DNA of 64,000 nucleotides from Bradyrhizobium sp. CB1717 (GCF_029714325.1 NZ_CP121666.1:3162001-3226000); one strand, 5' to 3'. Positions 9,308 to 18,727 are shown, numbered from the stretch's first letter. Made by a program: numbers and translations. Notes: generated from the letters alone by a model not told the origin.

Positions 9308-9337
9308 GAGGCGCCAGCGGGGGTGCGCTGACGCCTC
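9308..9337 (-). terminator. Stem-loop downstream of the SMP-30-like gene
   Basis: GAGGCGCCAGCG (9308-9319) pairs with CGCTGACGCCTC (9326-9337), 11 of 12 bases, with a 6-base loop. It lies 22 bases beyond the minus-strand stop at 9359. There is no T run, so the role as an intrinsic terminator is likely but not certain. Confidence 0.5.
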
Positions 9338-9358
9338 GTCGCATTCAGCTTGTATCGC

Positions 9359-10591
9359 TCAGCCCGGCCCCGCGCCTTGCGTCGCCGTATACACGGCATA
9401 GAGCGACTGGCTCGCGGCCATGAACAGGCGGTTGCGCTTGGGGCCGCCGAAGCAGACGTTGCCGCAGACTTCCGGCAGACGGATGCGGCCGAGCAGCTTG
9501 CCCTCCGGCGACCACACCGTCACGCCGCTGTAGCCGACGGCGCGGCCGGCGTTGCTGGAGGCCCAGAGATTGCCGTTGACGTCGCAGCGCAGGCCGTCGG
9601 GCCCGCACTTCACGCCGTCGATCACGCAATCGCTGAACTTCTTCAGGTTCGAGAGCTTGTTGTCCGTGCCGACGTCGAAGACAAAAATCTCGCCTTTGCC
9701 GCCCGGGCCGGTATCGCCGGGTCCCTTGCCGGTCGAGGCGATGTAGAGCTTCTTGTAGTCGGGCGAGAAGCACAGGCCGTTCGGATCGGGCACCTGGTCC
9801 TCGGTGACGACGAGATCGATGCGGCCGGAGGGATCGATGCGGTAGCAGTTGGTCGGCAGCTCGCGCTTGCCCGGCACGAAGCCGGCCGGCTGTCCGATCC
9901 GCGGATTGAGCTTGCCGCCCGCATTGCTCGGACCGCCCGCGACGTCAGGCTCGCCTTCGTAGAGCTGGCCGCCATAGGGCGGATCGGTGAACCAGTAGCT
10001 GCCGTCGGGATGCGCCGCGATGTCGTTCGGCGAGTTCAGCCGCTTGCCCTGATAGGAATCCGCCAGCACCGTGGCGGTGCCGTCATGCTCATAGCGTGTC
10101 ACCCGCCGCGTCAGGTGCTCGCAGGAGAGCTGGCGGCCCTGGAAGTCGAAGGAGTTGCCGTTGGAGTTGTTGGAGGGCGAACGGAATACGCTGACGCGGC
10201 CGTCATCCTCGGTCCAGCGCATTTGCCGGTTGTTGGGAATGTCGCTCCAGAGCAGGTACCGTCCCTGTGCGCTCCACGCCGGACCTTCCGCCCACAACAG
10301 GCCGGTATAGAGGCGCTTGATCGCGGTGTTGGGCTGCGCGAGATCGTTGAAGGACGGATCGACCGCGACGATGTCGGGGTCCCAGAAATAGGTGGTCGGC
10401 GCGCCGTTCGGGCCGAAATCGCGCGGCGGCGTCGTGATCGTCGTCGGCGGTGCGGCAGGCCCGGTCTGGGCCAGCGCGGGGCCGGCCATTGTGGCCGCGG
10501 CGCCGAGCGCCAATCCCCGGACAAGTGTTCGTCGTGAAAGCGCAGCATCCTGCGCACGCTGCTCCTGCTCAGGAGCCTCCTGGCGTGTCAT
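9359..10591 (-). CDS. SMP-30/gluconolactonase-like protein with Tat signal
   Basis: A 410-residue beta-propeller-type sugar lactonase family protein. The ATG at 10591 follows GAGGATGCG, and upstream in-frame starts lack an RBS. Residues about 18-45 form a twin-arginine signal (SRRTLVRGLALGAAATMAGPALA), so the protein is exported folded to the periplasm. Family features are LLWSDIPNNRQMRW, CEHLTRRVTRYEHDG, LNSPNDIAAHPDGSYWFTDP, DPNGLCFSPDYKKLYI and GPDGLRCDVNGNLWAS, including the metal-ligand Asn/Asp positions of lactonases. The natural lactone is unknown. It is transcribed divergently from the small gene at 10866. Confidence 0.88.
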   Translation of the reverse strand: MTRQEAPEQEQRAQDAALSRRTLVRGLALGAAATMAGPALAQTGPAAPPTTITTPPRDFGPNGAPTTYFWDPDIVAVDPSFNDLAQPNTAIKRLYTGLLWAEGPAWSAQGRYLLWSDIPNNRQMRWTEDDGRVSVFRSPSNNSNGNSFDFQGRQLSCEHLTRRVTRYEHDGTATVLADSYQGKRLNSPNDIAAHPDGSYWFTDPPYGGQLYEGEPDVAGGPSNAGGKLNPRIGQPAGFVPGKRELPTNCYRIDPSGRIDLVVTEDQVPDPNGLCFSPDYKKLYIASTGKGPGDTGPGGKGEIFVFDVGTDNKLSNLKKFSDCVIDGVKCGPDGLRCDVNGNLWASSNAGRAVGYSGVTVWSPEGKLLGRIRLPEVCGNVCFGGPKRNRLFMAASQSLYAVYTATQGAGPG

Positions 10592-10865
10592 CGCATCCTC
10601 CCGGTCGTGTTCGGCTGGCCGGTTGATCCGGCCAAGCGAGGCGAAGGTTAGTCCGGTCCGCGTCAGGTTGCGAGGGGCAGGTTCGCAGCCTCCGCGCGAT
10701 GCCGCGAGATCGCCGCAACATTGCCGCATTGCGGCTGCGCCTGATGCAGGGCGACAATTCGCCTCGCCCGCGGGCTGTTAACCGGGGCCGGTTTTGGGGT
10801 CTGTCAAGCCTTGACCTCGCGCGCGATGCTGGCAGAACGGGGCGGGGCAATTTCCGGAGTTCACT

Positions 10866-11129
10866 GTGTTAGCCGTTGTTGCACTGGTCATTGCGCTCGC
10901 CGTCGCGTTCGCCGCCGGCTATTTCACCCGCGATCGTGTCTCCCGCAAACGTCGGGCGGAGGCGCAGCGCTGGCGCGAATATAGCGAGCCGGACTGGTTG
11001 CGCGCCGCCGCGCCCGCCAACACCAACGAAGCTGCGAATTCCAACGCAGTTGCGAAGGTAGCCACCGGCGAACTCGGCCAGATGCTGGATCGCTGGGAGA
11101 GCAGGGCCCGCGCCCGCCGCGCGGGATAG
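10866..11129 (+). CDS. Small single-span membrane protein, function unknown
   Basis: An 87-residue ORF starting at GTG, with GGAG six bases upstream. Residues 1-20 (LAVVALVIALAVAFAAGYF) form one transmembrane helix, followed by a basic stretch RDRVSRKRRAEAQRW, which predicts a cytoplasmic tail. The tail ends in ELGQMLDRWESRARARRAG. No domain was recognised. The strong RBS and coding-like composition support it. Confidence 0.6.
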   Translation: MLAVVALVIALAVAFAAGYFTRDRVSRKRRAEAQRWREYSEPDWLRAAAPANTNEAANSNAVAKVATGELGQMLDRWESRARARRAG

Positions 11130-11151
11130 CTCGACGTTGCTCCCCAGTTCG

Positions 11152-11180
11152 GATGGAGCGAAGCACAATCAATCCGGGCC
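11152..11180. repeat. Degenerate copy of palindromic repeat family A
   Basis: CGGATGGAGCGAAGCACAAT followed by CAATCCGGGCC repeats the left arm of the element at 6053-6140 with changes and lacks the second arm. It lies just past the stop of the small membrane-protein gene. Confidence 0.55.
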
Positions 11181-11227
11181 TTTAGTATCGCGAGGACGCG
11201 GAGGCTATCGCGAACTCTCCTGTATCA

Positions 11228-11365
11228 CCGTCACCCTGAGGTGCGCGCCTTACGGCGCGACTGCGCCTCGAAGGGCGACGGCCCGGATACATCTCGGCCG
11301 TTCATCCTTCGAGGCTCCCGGCACGATGCTGATCGCATCGCGCCACTCGCACCTCAGGATGACGG
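11228..11365. repeat. 138-bp inverted repeat (family B)
   Basis: CCGTCACCCTGAGGTGCG at the left end matches the reverse complement of CGCACCTCAGGATGACGG at the right end with one or two changes. The inner parts CGCCTCGAAGGG and CCTTCGAGGC also pair. The centre is less symmetrical. It resembles a widespread intergenic palindromic element of Bradyrhizobium. It occupies most of the gene-free stretch 11130-11446, in which no ORF with an RBS was seen. Confidence 0.7.
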
Positions 11366-11447
11366 GGCTGATGGGACGCTTGCTGAGGGAGGCACGGGTC
11401 GACCTCCAACCAGGTCAGCCTTCCTGACCATCTTTTGGCGTTGCAGT

Positions 11448-11478
11448 TGCGCCCGTTTCTCGTCTAGAAACAGGCGCA
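11448..11478. other. Strong 13-bp inverted repeat upstream of the leuA leader
   Basis: TGCGCCCGTTTCT (11448-11460) pairs with AGAAACAGGCGCA (11466-11478) at 12 of 13 positions around the 5-base loop CGTCT. There is no T run after it on either side. It could be a terminator of whatever precedes it or a dyad operator for leuA. Confidence 0.55.
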
Positions 11479-11496
11479 TCGAGCCTCCCGGCAACC

Positions 11497-11535
11497 AACC
11501 GTCAACGGTTTTGACCGAGGATTTGAGGGCTCAAA
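11497..11535 (+). promoter_or_regulatory. Pair of small palindromes around a TTGACC motif in front of the leu leader
   Basis: AACCGT-CA-ACGGTT (11497-11510) is followed directly by TTGACC (11511-11516) and then TTTGAG-GG-CTCAAA (11522-11535). TTGACC could be a -35 box, but no good -10 stands 17 bases later. The dyads are therefore noted as candidate operators, with the promoter position left open. Confidence 0.35.
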
Positions 11536-11546
11536 AGGGTCTGGCA

Positions 11547-11663
11547 ATGCTGATTCGCGGCCAAATCGATGGGATTTCGAAGGAGGTGGCTCTGGCCGCC
11601 GCCACGATCCCGGCCGCGCTGCCCACCCTCCTTCTTGGCGGGCTTCTTCTTAGCTGCCCCTGA
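11547..11663 (+). CDS. Putative leucine leader peptide of leuA (38 codons)
   Basis: A short ORF begins at ATG 11547, or at an internal CTG 11592 or GTG 11586 near a perfect AAGGAGG. It ends with a leucine-dense run: codons 11628-11651 read CTC CTT CTT GGC GGG CTT CTT CTT, six Leu in eight codons. Five of them are CTT, which is uncommon in such GC-rich DNA. The stop TGA at 11661 lies inside the first stem of the following hairpin set. It stops 109 bases before leuA. This is the layout of a translated attenuator leader whose ribosome stalls when charged tRNA-Leu is scarce. The peptide itself is not expected to have a function. Confidence 0.6.
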   Translation: MLIRGQIDGISKEVALAAATIPAALPTLLLGGLLLSCP

Positions 11664-11749
11664 GGGCCGGCTGGGCGCAACGCGCCTGGGCGCTCAGGGG
11701 CTGGTCGAGATCACCGGACACCTCAGGCGCCCAGAAGACTGACGGCGCC
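11657..11749 (+). promoter_or_regulatory. Candidate leucine attenuator: mutually exclusive hairpins before leuA
   Basis: Stem 1 pairs CCCCTGAG (11657-11664) with CTCAGGGG (11693-11700). Stem 2 would pair CTGGGCGC (11686-11693), or its identical copy at 11671-11678, with GCGCCCAG (11727-11734). The 11686 copy overlaps the 3' arm of stem 1, so both cannot form at once. A third small stem uses GGCGCC at 11726-11731 and 11744-11749. No long T run follows, so the switch might act by Rho-dependent or translational means. The link to leucine comes from the Leu-codon run directly upstream and leuA directly downstream. Confidence 0.5.
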
Positions 11750-11772
11750 AAAAGCTCAAAAGGAAATTTGCA

Positions 11773-13335
<1,563 letters not shown>

Positions 13336-13357
13336 GAAGCACCGCTGCGAGTTGTTG

Positions 13358-13477
13358 CACCTCTCCCGCTTGCGGGAGAGGTCGACGCGAAGCGGCGGGT
13401 CAGGGTTCTCTCCTCGGAGAATGTCCCGGAGCGGAGACACCCTCTTCCCAGCCTTCTCCCGCAAGTGGGAGAGGGGG
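13358..13477. repeat. Palindromic repeat (family C) downstream of leuA
   Basis: It begins with the perfect hairpin CTCTCCCGC-TT-GCGGGAGAG (13361-13380) and ends with a related inverted copy, CTTCTCCCGCAAGTGGGAGAGG. About 80 bases lie between them. This style of paired CTCTCCCGC element is common between genes in Bradyrhizobium. Its first stem, 26 bases past the leuA stop, could also end transcription. The rest of the gap 13336-13622 contains nothing else recognised. Confidence 0.7.
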
Positions 13478-13622
13478 CGCACCAGCGCTTGCGGCGTTCA
13501 TCATGAATAGCTGCCCTGCTAAGGGCCAATAGCGGCTCCGTCTCCCAGCCGCTATTGATGCAGCCGGAGCAACGATTGGCCGCCTGCGCGCCGGGCGGCC
13601 CAAAAAACAACGGGGAGAGACT

Positions 13623-14627
13623 ATGCGCACCTTCGCGATCGCCGCGTCCATCGCGGTCCTGGCACTTGGCCTGACCGGGCCGGCACTGGCGCAGTCGCCG
13701 ATCATCATCAAGTTCAGCCACGTCGTCGCCACCGACACGCCGAAGGGCAAGGCGTCGGAGAAGTTCAAGGAACTCGCCGAGAAGTACACCGGCGGCAAGG
13801 TCAAGGTCGAGGTCTACCCGAACTCGACGCTGTACAAGGACAAGGAAGAACTCGAGGCGCTGCAGCTCGGCAGCGTGCAGATGCTGGCGCCGTCCAACTC
13901 CAAGTTTGGCCCGCTCGGCATCCGCGAGTTCGAGGTGTTCGACCTGCCCTACATCCTGCCCGACCTGAAGACGCTGCGGAAGGTGACGGAAGGCCCGCTT
14001 GGGCTCCGCCTTCTCAAGCTGCTGGATACCAAGGGCATCACCGGCCTTGCCTATTGGGACAACGGCTTCAAGCAGATGAGCGCGAACAAGAAGCTGATTG
14101 CGCCCGCCGACTATCAGGGCGTCAAGTTCCGCATCCAGTCCTCGCGCGTGCTGCAGGCCCAGTTCAAGACGCTCGGCTCGCTGCCGCAGGTGATGGCTTT
14201 CGGCGAGGTCTACCAGGCACTGCAGACCGGCGTCGTCGACGGCCAGGAGAACACCTGGTCGAACATCTATACCCAGAAGATGCACGAGGTGCAGAAGTAC
14301 ATCACCGAGACCAATCACGGCTACATCGGCTACGTCGTGATCGTGAACAAGAAGTTCTGGGACGATTTGCCGGCCGACATCCGCGACCAACTGTCGAAGG
14401 CGATGAAGGAAGCGACCGACTTCAACAACGCGCAGTCGCAGAAGGAAAACGACGACGCGCTCGCCGAGATCAAGAAGAGCGGCAAGAGCGAGATCATCAA
14501 GCTCACGGGCGCGCAGGACGAGGCGATGCGCAAGGCGATGGAGCCGGTCTACAAGGACGCCGCGGGCCGCGTCGGCCAGCCGCTGATCGACGAGTTCCTG
14601 AAGGAAGCCAAGAGCACGACGAACTGA
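13623..14627 (+). CDS. TRAP transporter substrate-binding protein (DctP family)
   Basis: A 334-residue periplasmic protein. A signal peptide ends at ALAQ, about residue 24. The mature start is IIIKFSHVVATDTPKGKASEKF. The family region GVKFRIQSSRVLQAQFKTLG near residue 164 contains the Arg that binds the ligand carboxylate in DctP proteins. GEVYQALQTGVVDGQENTW (residues near 200) is the DctP signature. No DctQ or DctM membrane subunits are adjacent; the gene is followed by a strong terminator, so it is an orphan or works with a membrane pair encoded elsewhere. Confidence 0.92.
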   Translation: MRTFAIAASIAVLALGLTGPALAQSPIIIKFSHVVATDTPKGKASEKFKELAEKYTGGKVKVEVYPNSTLYKDKEELEALQLGSVQMLAPSNSKFGPLGIREFEVFDLPYILPDLKTLRKVTEGPLGLRLLKLLDTKGITGLAYWDNGFKQMSANKKLIAPADYQGVKFRIQSSRVLQAQFKTLGSLPQVMAFGEVYQALQTGVVDGQENTWSNIYTQKMHEVQKYITETNHGYIGYVVIVNKKFWDDLPADIRDQLSKAMKEATDFNNAQSQKENDDALAEIKKSGKSEIIKLTGAQDEAMRKAMEPVYKDAAGRVGQPLIDEFLKEAKSTTN

Positions 14628-14662
14628 CGCGCGCGTGCGCGGATAAATAATGCATGAACAGA

Positions 14663-14692
14663 GGGCTTCCGTGTCGGCACGGAAGCCCTTTC
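14663..14692 (+). terminator. Rho-independent terminator after the TRAP binding protein
   Basis: GGGCTTCCGTG (14663-14673) and CACGGAAGCCC (14678-14688) form a perfect 11-bp stem with a TCGG tetraloop, followed by TTTCTGTT. It lies 35 bases past the dctP-like stop. Confidence 0.88.
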
Positions 14693-14836
14693 TGTTGCAA
14701 ATCATTTCAGTATGCATCTGAACGGACATTCACGGCAGTTACATCTGCGTAAGAACGCGCTCCCTGTCCAAGTTGTAAGTTGCGCGTCAGCCTCCTCGCG
14801 CTCATCCTTGCGGGCATCCTTCCAGAGGAGGTTCGG

Positions 14837-15445
14837 ATGAAGAAGTTCACCATCGCCGCCATCGCCGCGCTCAGCATTGCCGGCTCGGGCGCGGTTTATG
14901 CCCAGTATCATCGCCCGTGGATGGAGCACTTCCGCCACATCCGCATGAATCCGGAAGACCGCGCCGCCTTCGTCGACGCGCGGATCGCCGCCGTCCACGC
15001 CGGGCTGAAGCTCAACGCCGATCAGGAAAAGCTGTGGCCGCCGGTCGAGGCCGCCGTGCGCGACTTCGCCAAGCTGCGCATCGATCGCGCCAATGCGCGC
15101 ATGAATGCCGGCCCAGGTGACGCAAACAGGGATGCCGACAAGCCGGACGATCCGATCGCCCGCCTGCGCCAGCGCGCCGAGGACATGGGCGCCAGTTCCG
15201 CCGCCCTGAAGAAGATCGCCGATGCCGCCGACCCGCTCTACAAGACCCTGGACGAGGGCCAGAAGCGGCGCCTCGCCGTGCTGACCCGCCACCGCGGCCC
15301 GTTCGGCGGCGGCGAGGACGGCCCGCCCCACCACTTCATGGGACGCGGCATGGACCGGATGATGGAGAGGGGCATGGAGCACTTCCACCGGGACCGTTTC
15401 GACCGCGACGGCAGCCCGGACCGGGATCGCGAGGGCCGGCTCTGA
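14837..15445 (+). CDS. Spy/CpxP-like LTXXQ-motif periplasmic protein
   Basis: A 202-residue exported protein. The ATG at 14837 is preceded by GAGGAGG and begins MKKFTIAAIAALSIAGSGAVYAQ, a clear signal peptide. Two LTxxQ-like units are present, LKLNADQEKLWPPVEAAVRDF and LAVL-type helices near DPLYKTLDEGQKRRLAVL, the second close to residue 140. The tail is rich in His, Met, Asp and Arg (GPPHHFMGRGMDRMMERGMEHFHRD), which could bind metal. Members of this family act as periplasmic chaperones or metal-stress sensors. It is monocistronic, with terminators on both sides. Confidence 0.8.
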   Translation: MKKFTIAAIAALSIAGSGAVYAQYHRPWMEHFRHIRMNPEDRAAFVDARIAAVHAGLKLNADQEKLWPPVEAAVRDFAKLRIDRANARMNAGPGDANRDADKPDDPIARLRQRAEDMGASSAALKKIADAADPLYKTLDEGQKRRLAVLTRHRGPFGGGEDGPPHHFMGRGMDRMMERGMEHFHRDRFDRDGSPDRDREGRL

Positions 15446-15492
15446 GCCACCCCGTATTTTCCGAGGGATTTAACCTTGGATCAGCTTTGGCG

Positions 15493-15518
15493 AAGCCGCT
15501 GGAATCCAGCGGCTTTTC
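15493..15518 (+). terminator. Rho-independent terminator after the LTXXQ gene
   Basis: AAGCCGCTGG (15493-15502) and CCAGCGGCTT (15506-15515) make a perfect 10-bp stem with an AAT loop. It is followed by TTC and then CTTTTT a few bases later. Confidence 0.8.
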
Positions 15519-15626
15519 GCTTTTTGGGACCTTTGGAAGAACCTTGGAAAACATGCGCCACATCGCTTGCCAGACCCGGATCGCTTTGCTAAACGACCGG
15601 CCTCGCAAGGCTTTGACCGGCCTTTC

Positions 15627-15703
<77 letters not shown>

Positions 15704-15710
15704 TTTAAAG

Positions 15711-15732
15711 CCCTGCTGATGCAGGGTTTTTT
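15711..15732 (+). terminator. Rho-independent terminator of tRNA-Lys
   Basis: CCCTGC-TGAT-GCAGGG followed by TTTTTT, starting nine bases after the tRNA. The gap 15733-15957 that follows holds no gene I can support. Confidence 0.88.
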
Positions 15733-15957
15733 CATGCCGGACAGCAGGCAAAGTGCCGTCTCGTACGACGCTTTTTGTGGGCGGACGTCGCACGGTACGA
15801 TTGTTGTGCGACCTTATTTCTTTGCTTCTGTATCACCCCATTCGATAGAGCGCGCAGATGCGATGGTACAGGTCGATCATGTGCCCGTCGTAGAATGGGA
15901 TACTAGGGCGAGCAAAGCGGTGAACCTGATCGCACATCCTTGCGTTGATCATTGCCG

Positions 15958-16809
15958 TCATTCGGTCTCCACTATCACGCGAGCCAGCTCCGATGGATTC
16001 TCAACAGCTGAGAAGTGGCCGGTATTCTTGAGCGCCACCATCTGTGAAGCAGGAATCAGCGACTGTGTGCGTTCGCGTTCGTCCGGCCGAGACCAATCGC
16101 TATCGCCATAAATGAGCGTCACGGGCGCTGAGATCTGCCGATAGTAATCGCGTGCCTTGCTCCAGGATCGCCAGCCAGCCAGCACCTTGCGCGCGATCCG
16201 CTTGTATCCCGGACGGCGGGCCACTTCATTGAACTCGGCAAGCAAATCCGCCGGCAGTTTGCGTGGGTCGTGATATCCGCCGCCCATGATCTTGCCGAGG
16301 ACCATCTTGTTTTCGAGCGAAGCATTGATCGCGCCGAGCACCGGGATCTGCAGACTTCCGATGATGAAGTTCGCGAACCAGTTGCCGCGTCGAATGCCGT
16401 CGCCGTAGCGGGTCTCATAGTCGTAGGGGTTGATCGCAAAGACCCGCTTCACCCGCTGCGGAAGGGACGCCGCCACTGTGAGGGCCAATGCCCCGCCGAT
16501 CGATTCGCCAACGAGCGTCACGTCCGAGAGGTCCAGCTCCTCGATGAAGCGTATGACGGCCCGCCTGAAGTAGGGTTCATCGAAGCTTGCGCTTGGATCG
16601 ATGGGTGAGTGTCCGTGACCCGGAAGGTCAATGGCGTACACCGTGTGCGATTCGGCGAGGAGGGGCGCAAGACCGCGGAAATATTCGAGCTGCGTCCGGA
16701 TCGTATGTATGAGGAGCAGCGGAGGCCCGCTGCCGGTCTTTTGAAAACGTACGCTTAGCTCATCCGATATCTTCAGCAAACTTGGTTTGGCTTCAGTCAT
16801 GCTGAGCAT
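15958..16809 (-). CDS. Alpha/beta hydrolase
   Basis: A 283-residue protein. The ATG at 16809 is chosen because GGAGAG lies just upstream; an ATG at 16800 is also possible. Seen: oxyanion-side strand PPLLLIHTIRTQLEYF, AIDLPGHGHSP, nucleophile elbow GESIGGA (Ser), acid region YGDSDWSRPDE and a C-terminal His in NTGHFSAVENP, i.e. a full catalytic triad. The substrate is unknown. It lies 31 bases downstream of the TetR gene on the same strand, so it is probably controlled by that regulator together with the divergent pump. Confidence 0.85.
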   Translation of the reverse strand: MLSMTEAKPSLLKISDELSVRFQKTGSGPPLLLIHTIRTQLEYFRGLAPLLAESHTVYAIDLPGHGHSPIDPSASFDEPYFRRAVIRFIEELDLSDVTLVGESIGGALALTVAASLPQRVKRVFAINPYDYETRYGDGIRRGNWFANFIIGSLQIPVLGAINASLENKMVLGKIMGGGYHDPRKLPADLLAEFNEVARRPGYKRIARKVLAGWRSWSKARDYYRQISAPVTLIYGDSDWSRPDERERTQSLIPASQMVALKNTGHFSAVENPSELARVIVETE

Positions 16810-16840
16810 TCGATCTCTCCGTGCTTCGAGGGGCGCGCTT

Positions 16841-17419
16841 TCAAGCGGCAGCGACGTCGCGAACCTGTTCGGCAGCGGCATCCAAAAGCGCCTGAGCCAG
16901 ATCAGGGTCGTTGACGACGCGCGACAGCGTCACCGCGCCGACCATCGTTGCGAGAATGGCCATGGCCTTGCCGCGCGAGGCCTCCTCGCCGGTCCCGGCG
17001 ATGAAGCGGCCGATCACGTCAAGATGCGCTTTGATTCCCGCTTCGAATTCCGCCTTCACGTCAGGGCCTTGTCGGGCGGCATCTGCGCCGAGCGCCACGA
17101 TCGGGCAGCCGTCCATCTTCTCTCCGCGATGGTCGCCACTGAGGTAGAACCTAATCACCGCGCCGAGCGGATCGTCAGGATGTGCCGCAGCCGCGTCTGA
17201 CCATCGTCCGGATGCGCTCTCCAATGCACGCTTGGACGCCTCCACCGCCAGATCCTCTTTGGATGCGAACTGCTTGTAGAAGGCGCCTTGGGTCAGCCCG
17301 GCCCCCTTCATCAGGTCCTTCAGCCCGATGCCGTCAAAGCCGCGCTCCCTGAAGAGGCGACTGGCCACATTGATCACGGTTTGGCGGTTCTCGGCCGCCT
17401 GGGTGCGACTCACTCGCAT
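16841..17419 (-). CDS. TetR/AcrR family transcriptional regulator
   Basis: A 192-residue repressor-type protein. The N-terminal HTH spans about residues 10-55 (VINVASRLFRERGFDGIGLKDL, then AGLTQGAFYKQFASKEDL). The C-terminal part is a ligand-binding domain of the kind found in YcdC-like/TetR_C proteins (GCPIVALGADAARQG). It is divergent from the RND pump genes at 17624, and a dyad operator candidate stands 26 bases upstream of its start. The likely role is to repress both its own hydrolase operon and the pump, with release on binding a toxic compound. Confidence 0.92.
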   Translation of the reverse strand: MRVSRTQAAENRQTVINVASRLFRERGFDGIGLKDLMKGAGLTQGAFYKQFASKEDLAVEASKRALESASGRWSDAAAAHPDDPLGAVIRFYLSGDHRGEKMDGCPIVALGADAARQGPDVKAEFEAGIKAHLDVIGRFIAGTGEEASRGKAMAILATMVGAVTLSRVVNDPDLAQALLDAAAEQVRDVAAA

Positions 17420-17444
17420 CGTGGATCTCCATTTGGATTTCGTT

Positions 17445-17471
17445 CGACTTCTATATTCGATATAGAGTTCG
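17445..17471. promoter_or_regulatory. Candidate TetR operator
   Basis: TCTATAT-TCG-ATATAGA is a perfect 7-bp dyad (17450-17466), extended to 10 of 12 matching positions in 17445-17471. It lies in the divergent tetR/adaptor intergenic region in an A+T-rich stretch, where a repressor would cover the tetR promoter. Confidence 0.6.
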
Positions 17472-17623
17472 AGCGCAATCTATCAATCCCCAAGCCTGGA
17501 TTTGCAGCGTTTGACCAAAAGGGAATGGGGGTCACGTTCCCGTTAGCGATCAAAAATAGATTGCGGTCGACATCTAAGAGGATTATAGAGGTCATATGAA
17601 ATCTAATTCCAGAGGAGCGGGTC

Positions 17624-18727
17624 ATGAAGAGGGGTATTGCGGTATTAGCTGGTATTTTGGTGCCGGCGGGGGTGGCGACCTTCGTTGCTCTTGCGATTCC
17701 TGCCCATGAAGCCTCTGCGGTTAGCGACCCGCGGCAGGAGCCGCCGATGGTCCGTCTGGTGACGGCCGCGCGAGTCGGCGGATCCGAACGTGGCTTCACC
17801 GGGACCATCGGCGCCAGAGTGGAAAGCAATCTCGGTTTTCGCGTCGCCGGGAAGATCGTCGAACGACTCGTGAATGTCGGTGAGCAGGTCAAATCCGGCC
17901 AGCCGCTGATGCGGATCGACGAAACCGACCTCCGCCTGGCGGTCACAGCGAAGCGCAACGCCGTCGCTGCTGCGCGTGCAGTTGTCGTTCAGACCGACGC
18001 CGACGAGCGGCGCTACGCCAACCTGGTGAACGACGGATGGACTTCCAAACAGCGCTACGAGCAGGCGAAGGCCGCATCGGACACCGCCAAAGCGCAGCTT
18101 GCCGCTGCGGAAGCCGAAGCAGGCGTCGCCGAGAACCAGGCGACCTATTCCGTCCTGGTGGCGGATGCGGACGGAACCGTCACCCAAACGCTGGGCGAAC
18201 CGGGACAAGTGGTCTCTGCCGGCCAAGCGGTGGTTCGGCTGGCGCAGTCCGGTCCTCGCGAAGCTGTGGTCGCTCTTCCCGAAACGATGCGGCCGGCGAT
18301 CGGTTCGCTCGCCGAGGCAAGCCTCTATGGCAGCGACGGGCGCCGCTATACCGCACATCTTCGGCAGTTGTCGGATTCCGCCGATCCTCAGACCCGCACC
18401 TATGAGGCCCGCTACGTGCTCGATGGTGAGGCCGCTGCGGCACCGCTGGGCGCGACGGTTACCATTCGGCTTGCAAGCCAGGTTGGTCAGCCGGAAGTCC
18501 AGGTGCCGCTGGGCGCCGTGCTCGATGACGGCAGAGCGACCGGCGTTTGGGTCTTCGACAGCGCCACCTCGACCGTCCGCTTGCAGCCCGTCAAGCTTCT
18601 GCGAGTGACCAGCGAAACGGCCGTTATCTCCGGATCGAACTCCGGCGACCAGATTGTTTCATTAGGTGCTCATCTCCTGCATGAGGGCGCGCGCGTCAGG
18701 ACTGCCTCCGAAACCAGGAGCAACTGA
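17624..18727 (+). CDS. RND efflux periplasmic adaptor subunit
   Basis: A 367-residue membrane-fusion protein. The N-terminal hydrophobic segment (about 1-30) is a signal/anchor. The lipoyl half-motifs GARVESNLGFRVAGKIVERLVNVG and GEQVKSGQPLMRIDETD lie near 60-105. A helical hairpin follows from about 105 to 165 (DERRYANLVNDGWTSKQRYEQAK). The C-terminal beta-barrel and membrane-proximal domains complete it. It bridges the inner-membrane pump to an outer-membrane channel. RBS GAGGAG precedes the ATG, and its stop overlaps the permease start (TGATG). Confidence 0.93.
   Translation: MKRGIAVLAGILVPAGVATFVALAIPAHEASAVSDPRQEPPMVRLVTAARVGGSERGFTGTIGARVESNLGFRVAGKIVERLVNVGEQVKSGQPLMRIDETDLRLAVTAKRNAVAAARAVVVQTDADERRYANLVNDGWTSKQRYEQAKAASDTAKAQLAAAEAEAGVAENQATYSVLVADADGTVTQTLGEPGQVVSAGQAVVRLAQSGPREAVVALPETMRPAIGSLAEASLYGSDGRRYTAHLRQLSDSADPQTRTYEARYVLDGEAAAAPLGATVTIRLASQVGQPEVQVPLGAVLDDGRATGVWVFDSATSTVRLQPVKLLRVTSETAVISGSNSGDQIVSLGAHLLHEGARVRTASETRSN

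Noticed and set aside
11511..11539. TTGACC as the -35 box of a leuA promoter
   Set aside because: The position 17 bases downstream reads AAAGGG, a poor -10. The promoter was left unassigned.
15719..16111. ORF after the tRNA that could have been an integrase remnant
   Set aside because: It starts in the tRNA terminator, has no tyrosine-recombinase motif, and partly overlaps the hydrolase gene on the other strand.
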